Shown: positions 58,610 to 64,000 of the stretch, piece after piece
Layout of the letters: the number at the start of each line of letters is the position of its first letter
Position numbering within the stretch: position 1 is the stretch's first letter
DNA from: Mytilus trossulus
Lineage: Eukaryota > Mollusca > Bivalvia > Mytilida > Mytilidae
Assembly (NCBI RefSeq): GCF_036588685.1
Contig: NC_086374.1
Coordinates: 29,566,886-29,630,885 of the forward strand
Length of the DNA stretch: 64,000 nucleotides
Reading direction: 5' to 3'
The notes under the pieces: model-generated
Told to the model about the DNA's origin: nothing
The model's input: only the letters and a program-made list of their open reading frames with translations
The model's database searches: none
Position numbers and translations under genes: made by a program

Positions 58610-60003
58610 GTTAGCTCACCTGACCCGAAGGGACAAGTGAGCTTATGCCATCACTTGGCGTCCGTCGTCGTCCGTCGTCTGTCGTCCGTCGTCGTAAACT
58701 ATTTCAAGAATCTTCTCCTCTGAAACTACTGGGCAAAATACTTTCAAACTTTAACTGAATGTTCCTTAGGGTATCTAGTTTGTAAATTGTATCCGAAGTT
58801 ATGATCTATCAACAAACATGGTCGCCATTGCTAAAAATAGAACATAGGGGTCAAATGCAGTTTTTGGCTTATAACTCAAAAACCAAAGCATTTAGAGCAA
58901 ATCTGACCTGGGGGCTATATTGTTTATCAGGTCAAGATCTATCTGCCCTGAAATTTTCAGATGAATCAGACAACCTGTTGTTGGGTTGCTGCCCCTGAAT
59001 TGATAATTTTAAGGAAATTTTGCTGTTTTTGGTTATTATCTTGAATATTATTATAGATAGAGATAAACTGTAAACAGCAATAATGTTCAGCAAAGTAAGA
59101 TTTACAAATAAGTCAAATGACGGAAATGGTCAGTTGACCCCTTTAGGAGTTATTGCCCTTTATAGTCAATTTTTAACCATTTTTCGTAAATCTTAAAAAT
59201 CTTTTACAAAATTCTTCTCCTCTGAAACTACTGGGCCAAATACTTACAAACTTTAACTGAATGTTCCTTAGGGTATCTTGTTTGTAAATTGTATCCGAAG
59301 TTATGATCTATCAACAAACATGGTCGCCATTGCTAAAAATAGAACATAGGGGTCAAATGCAGATTTTGGCTTATAACTCAAAAACCAAAGCATTTAGAGC
59401 AAATCTGACCTGGGGTTATATTGATTATCAGGTCAAGATCTACAATGTATCTGCCCTTAAATTTTCAGATGAATCAGACAACCTGTTGTTGGGTTGCTGC
59501 CCCTGAATTGATAATTTTAAGGAAATTTTGCTGTTTTTGTTTATTATCTTGAATATAATTATAGATAGAAATAAACTGTAAACAGCAATGATGTTCAGCA
59601 AAGTAAGATATTCAATTAAGTCAATTTGACCAAAATTGTCAATTGACCCCTTAAGGAGTTATTGCCCTTTAAGGACTTTTTTCGCAATTTGTTCATCATG
59701 TTGACTTACTTTAAAAAATCTTCTCCTTTGAAACTGCTGTATCAATTTCAGCCAAACTTAGGCTAAATGAGTTTCAGAGTATTTAGTATAAATTTTATAT
59801 TTTATTTCCTTGTATGTCAAGAAACATAGCTACTATGGCTAAAATAGAACATAGGAGAAAATGATTATTTTTTTTGGCTTTTGAAGAAAATAGGACAATC
59901 CAAAAAACATTTAAATAAATTGAAAAGCCAAAATAATCATTGATGAGAGATTTAACCAAAAGAATTAAGGTGAGCGATTCAGGCTCTTGAGAGCCTCTTG
60001 TTA
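58610..60003 (-). repeat. Tandem repeat element, ~508-bp unit, reverse copy of the 14-kb element
   Basis: 'aaattttcagatgaatcaga' occurs at 58951 and 59459. The left end is a hairpin, agctcac..gtgagct, plus 'gtcgtccgtcgtctgtcgtc'; the right end has 'aggctcttgagagcct'. The 65- and 67-codon frames are two copies of the same by-product. Confidence 0.85.
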
Positions 60004-60117
60004 AAATTGTGACATGTTTTATGCAGCACCTACAAGAGAATAAGATAAGTGGGCATTATGTTTTCATGTCCTGTGTTGTTGCACTGTCTGTCCCATCAGG
60101 TTACAGTTTTGTTTGAA

Positions 60118-60478
60118 TATAAAATAGAAGATGTGGTATGATTGCCAATGAATCAACTCTTCACTAGAGACCAAATGACACAGAAATTAACAACTATAGG
60201 TTAATGTAAGGCCTTCAACAATTAGCAAAGCCCACACTGCAAAGTCAGCTACAAAAGGGTCTGAAATGACAAATGTAAAATCAATTTAAACAAGAAAACT
60301 ACCAGCCTAATTTATGTACCAAAAAAAATATTGAAAAAAACAAATATGTAACACTGTAACAAACGACAACAACTGAATTACAGGCTCCTGACTTGGGACA
60401 GGCACATACATAAAAGATTGTGGCAGGGTTACCACATATCAGCGGGATCCCAACCCTCTGCCTTACCATGAAGGTTGT
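60118..60478 (+). repeat. Dispersed repeat, 'agaagatgtggtatgattgc' family, long copy
   Basis: Longest copy of the family; includes 'aggccttcaacaattagcaa' and ends 'gggatcccaaccctctgcc'. Confidence 0.65.
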
Positions 60479-60509
60479 TTATTATTATGCTTCTTCATTA
60501 TGCTGTAAA

Positions 60510-60765
60510 TTTGTATGCCCCATTTATTGGCATTATGTTTTCTGGTCTGCATTTGTTCATCCTGCTTCAGGTTAAAGTTTTTGGTCTAAGTAGTTTTTGA
60601 TGAAGTTGAAGTCCAATCAACTTGATACTTAGTAAACATGTTCCCTTAGATATGATCTTTCTAATTTTAATGCCAAATTAGAGACTTTTCAAGGTCCACT
60701 GAATATAGAAAATGATAGTGTGGATGGGGCATCCATGTACTGGGAACACATTCTTGTTTCAAATA
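60510..60765 (-). repeat. Reverse single-unit copy of the 25147-25767 element
   Basis: 'gatgaagttgaagtccaatc' and 'gaaaatgatagtgtggatgg' correspond to the forward element's unit and left end. Confidence 0.8.
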
Positions 60766-61124
60766 TAATGAACACAAAAAGTGTGAGTTGACATATAGTA
60801 AAATGGACACACAAATTTGTTATTAGAAGATTGAATAATATATGGAATTGTAACATTTAAGGCTCCAGACTTTTTGTGTGTGTATTTGCCCATTCTACAC
60901 ACCAAATATAGTTGATTTATTACTTATAGTATTTTATAAATGGTCCTGACAATGAAAACTTCTTGACCTCATTTTCATGGTTCTTTTTAAGTGAAAAATC
61001 TTGAGCTTTCATGTTTTTAAAAGTCCTTTTCTCATGATTGACCTTTTTCACTTATCAATGAATTGAGATCAAGTTTAAGTAAACCCTGCTTTACTAATGT
61101 TTATATAACGACAAAATTTATTTC

Positions 61125-61345
61125 TGTTGTATAATGCTATCAAGTCATCTGCGTCGATGTCTGAAGACGCATTTAGTGTCAGGACAACAACTTTAGTTTA
61201 AGTGAATGAATCTCTGAATTTTTATCAGAAGGTTCAATACCACTAAAGAAAAGTTAGGATTGATTTTGCGGGTTATTGTCCCAACAGTTAAGGAATTAGG
61301 GCCCCTAATAAGCACTTGTGTAGTTTCAAGACAATAAAGAACACT
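61125..61345 (+). repeat. Truncated relative of the 42640-43345 repeat
   Basis: 'gattgattttgcgggttatt' and 'cccaacagttaaggaattag' correspond to 42780-42830. Confidence 0.55.
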
Positions 61346-64000
61346 TAATTTCTTTTTGTTCATTTATTCTATTAAAAAAAGAACATTTCAATACATATAT
61401 TCTATATAAATACTATCAAAACATCACTATAAAACTTAAGTATTATATAAGAAAAGAAGTACACTTAGTTTTATAATGTAGTAATGTCTCCTTACTAAAC
61501 AAGTTCTGATTTTTAAATCTTTGTTAAGCGCCATTCATGACCTATCTTCAGATCACATGATTTTCAATTTCTTTATTATTATTATAAATGTGTTTACATT
61601 ATTCAGTCCTTTTTTTTATAAGAAAATTTCTATGGAGAAGAAAAAGATAATTTGTATGCAAGATAATTTAGTCCTGCCATAAATATTGTTATGGAAACTT
61701 CTATTTAACTGTAAATAAATTCAATTGATGCTTTATCAATGGAAAATGAATTATTTTGTCAGTACTGATCAAAAGATTTTACAACATTTTTGTATAAGGA
61801 GTCATGTGAGATATGGGTCAAGGTCTTCAATGCAGATTTGAAACTAAGTAAGCAATACTTCTAACAATGGTCATTAGGCAAGCTGAGCTAACAAAAATAC
61901 TGAAAAAACTTTACAATAAATTATTTATACTGTGCAGAATATAAAAAGGTGAACATAATTTCAGTTTTTCTAACAATGTAAATTCTTAATATTTCCAATT
62001 TTACAGACTTTCATAAGAAAATATATTATAGATGAAATACAACATCAGTAGAACTATGGATAAGTAAAGCTACCTCTATACGATTTTTTTCAACGGTAAC
62101 ATTTACAATAATAAGATAATCTACATATTTTCAAAAGACAGATCACACCACAATAAGATTATGGCAGACATTATCAAAGATCAAAGGCTGCCTTATCAAG
62201 TTATAAGTACAAACATCTTTAGCCCTGAATTGTTAGATTTAAGTCAACTTAACACAAAGACCAAAATGTTAAAGTTTAAACACTTTAGACCAATTTTGTT
62301 CAAAATTGTATAGACATCATCCAAGGGTACAATCAATGGAATAGTCTAGTAAGTCTACCATTGAATCAGATATTATTTAAAATTGATAAAAAACAAGAAT
62401 GTGTCCATAGTACACGGATGCCCCACTCGCACTATCATTTTCTGTGTTCAGTGGACCGTGAAAATTGGGGTCGACAACTAATGTAATAGTTCTATTCATG
62501 AAAATTTAAAAAAAAATTCCTTATTTTCTATCAATAATAATCTAAAGCGGGTAAAGAAACTTTGAAGTTAAATCAAATGAAAGAGGAAACAGTACAAGAC
62601 AGAGTTAATAAAACACAAAAGCTATAGCATTCTAAACATCAAGCATGTAATGTTTCTCATTTTGGAAGTTGGTAAGAAGAATTTCAACAGTACATAAATT
62701 GAGTTTGACATACACACCAAGGGTAATCCATTAGTCCCTCCATTTCAGTCATTTAAACAGAAAACAAATATGAAAGGAAGAACAAGACAACATCTATCTT
62801 ATGTTTATAGATATTAGTTAAAAACTGACTTATTACACAAAAAATCTTAAGAGAATAAATACTTGCAAGTCTTGAACATGTCTGTAAGACTTATGATTAA
62901 GTTTTTGATGAAGATTTTTTGTGCGAAAAGAGTCCCTGCTGCATAATTTATTGAGGACTTGACCCACATGAGGTTTGAGGTCACAAACAAGGCAAGAGAT
63001 GGGTATATAATATACTTTATACAAAAAAATCATATATCTTTTAAAATTATATCATGACTGGTATTTTATCAAAGAAATGAAAATTTATGACAATGAACTA
63101 TTCATATGAACTAAAGCTATGCAAAACTTTTGTTAGTCAATCAAAAAAAGATTAAATCATCCATCTTGTGATAATAATATGACTTGTGTGCCATGCACTT
63201 ACTAAAATCAATGTTTTAAATCCTAAAGATTATTATTCTGGTACATAATTTGTTTCAATACACTTCAATAAAGTAAGACATTTTCTTTTTTCAATAAAGT
63301 AAACCTGTTTTTTCTTCTCAAACTTAGGCTCTAATGGAAACCTCAAAACGCAACTAGTGAAAAATATTAACTATGCCCAAATCTCTACAAACAATGGAAT
63401 ATAGTTTAATGAATGCAAACCATGAGACAGTAAGAATAAAGCTCAAGCCCTGTACCTTAATTTACTTAGAAGCTCACATGATCTCATTTCTAATCAAAGA
63501 TATGTATCTACTATTATATTAAAAAACAATCTTATCTGAATGACTGACAAATATTTGATCTGAAATGTAGACCTATACCATGGTACAAGAAAAAACAATT
63601 ACATATGATTTAGAAAAGTGTCCTCTCAATAAATTGTATTTAAAATTCTCAATATGAAGAGGAATGTTAGGGAATTATTGTCAATGAGACAGCAACCCAA
63701 TGATACAGAATAAAAAAAACATCTGGAGGTCCACATACATTTTATATTTGCCCAATTTTACTTTTCATATCAGCTTTCTACTCAAGGAAGTTTTAACAAA
63801 ATTGAACTCATCTACAATTACATTTTGGACATACACAACTGCATCCAGCAGTAATAAGTAAACAAGGCACAACAAATTTTAAGCTGCATAAAAAATACAC
63901 TAAAAGTACATAAAGTTAGGCCGAACAAACTTTAATTCTGGTCTTCAAAAACATAATTCAGCATTTTGACACTTAAGATATGACCAATCACTCATTAAAA
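61346..64000. other. Repeat-poor AT-rich DNA, possibly 3' UTR of a gene beyond the window
   Basis: No coding exon seen. AATAAA on the minus strand occurs near 61364 (plus 'tttatt'). Apart from 62391-62490 the stretch is nearly free of the families seen elsewhere, as a long 3' UTR of a minus-strand gene starting past 64000 would be. Inference only. Confidence 0.25.
62391..62490 (+). repeat. Truncated copy of the 25147-25767 element
   Basis: 'aagaatgtgtccatagtaca' through 'gtggaccgtgaaaattgggg'; the tandem core and right end are missing. Confidence 0.75.

Noticed and set aside
58801-59506. Two similar frames of 65 and 67 codons that look like duplicated genes
   Set aside because: They are the same frame in two units of a tandem repeat whose reverse copy at 14-15 kb does not preserve it.

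Overview
The window is eukaryotic nuclear DNA: AT-rich, intron-rich and crowded with dispersed repeats. Several repeats look like ones I associate with marine mussels (Mytilus) and other bivalves, for example the fragment near 29.1-29.3 kb and the 'aggaagatgtggtgtgagtg' family. The protein-coding genes are of animal type. I read it as a bivalve chromosome, most likely a mytilid; the species is not proven. Almost all open reading frames of 60-100 codons here are chance frames in AT-rich DNA or run through repeats.

Three genes can be assembled from splice sites and conserved phase. (1) 791-3266, minus strand: a two-exon, 646-aa glycoside hydrolase family 31 enzyme of the MYORG type, with signal peptide, nucleophile motif and a poly(A) signal just after the stop. 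(2) 11508-33719, minus strand: a four-exon, 205-aa protein starting Met-Gly-Cys, predicted to be lipid-anchored through N-myristoyl and palmitoyl groups, basic and disordered; I do not recognise the family. (3) 40467-50889, plus strand: a six-exon, 452-aa type II membrane protein of the DIPK1 (FAM69) secretory-pathway kinase-like family. It has an EF-hand loop split across an exon junction and a 30-nt microexon, and it appears to lack two kinase catalytic residues. A fourth, weaker candidate is an 88-aa single-pass membrane protein or terminal exon at 6679-6945 (minus). An 83-kb-scale link between these genes is not implied; they look like unrelated neighbours.

The rest is introns and intergenic DNA full of repeats. 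There are tandem-core elements with periods of 150-170 bp (20.8-21.7, 22.0-22.9, 25.2-25.7, 55.6-56.1, 57.1-57.7 kb) or about 505 bp (14.4-15.5 and 58.7-59.7 kb). There is a ~182-bp satellite at 36.0-37.75 kb with a near-perfect 364-bp duplication. There are also many terminal-inverted-repeat or fold-back elements at 16.8, 17.8, 19.6, 25.9, 27.0, 29.9-30.6, 34.1, 36.7-37.2, 40.9-42.1, 49.7, 52.0-52.9, 53.8 and 55.5 kb.

The observations I rate highest are the apparently catalytically degenerate DIPK1 protein, the 1.17-kb inverted-repeat transposon in its first intron, the nested insertion history at 20.7-23.1 kb, and the shared build of several repeat families (terminal stem-loop, GACGG- or CGTC-rich tract, ~160-bp tandem core). 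I found no tRNA, rRNA, CRISPR or prokaryotic feature.
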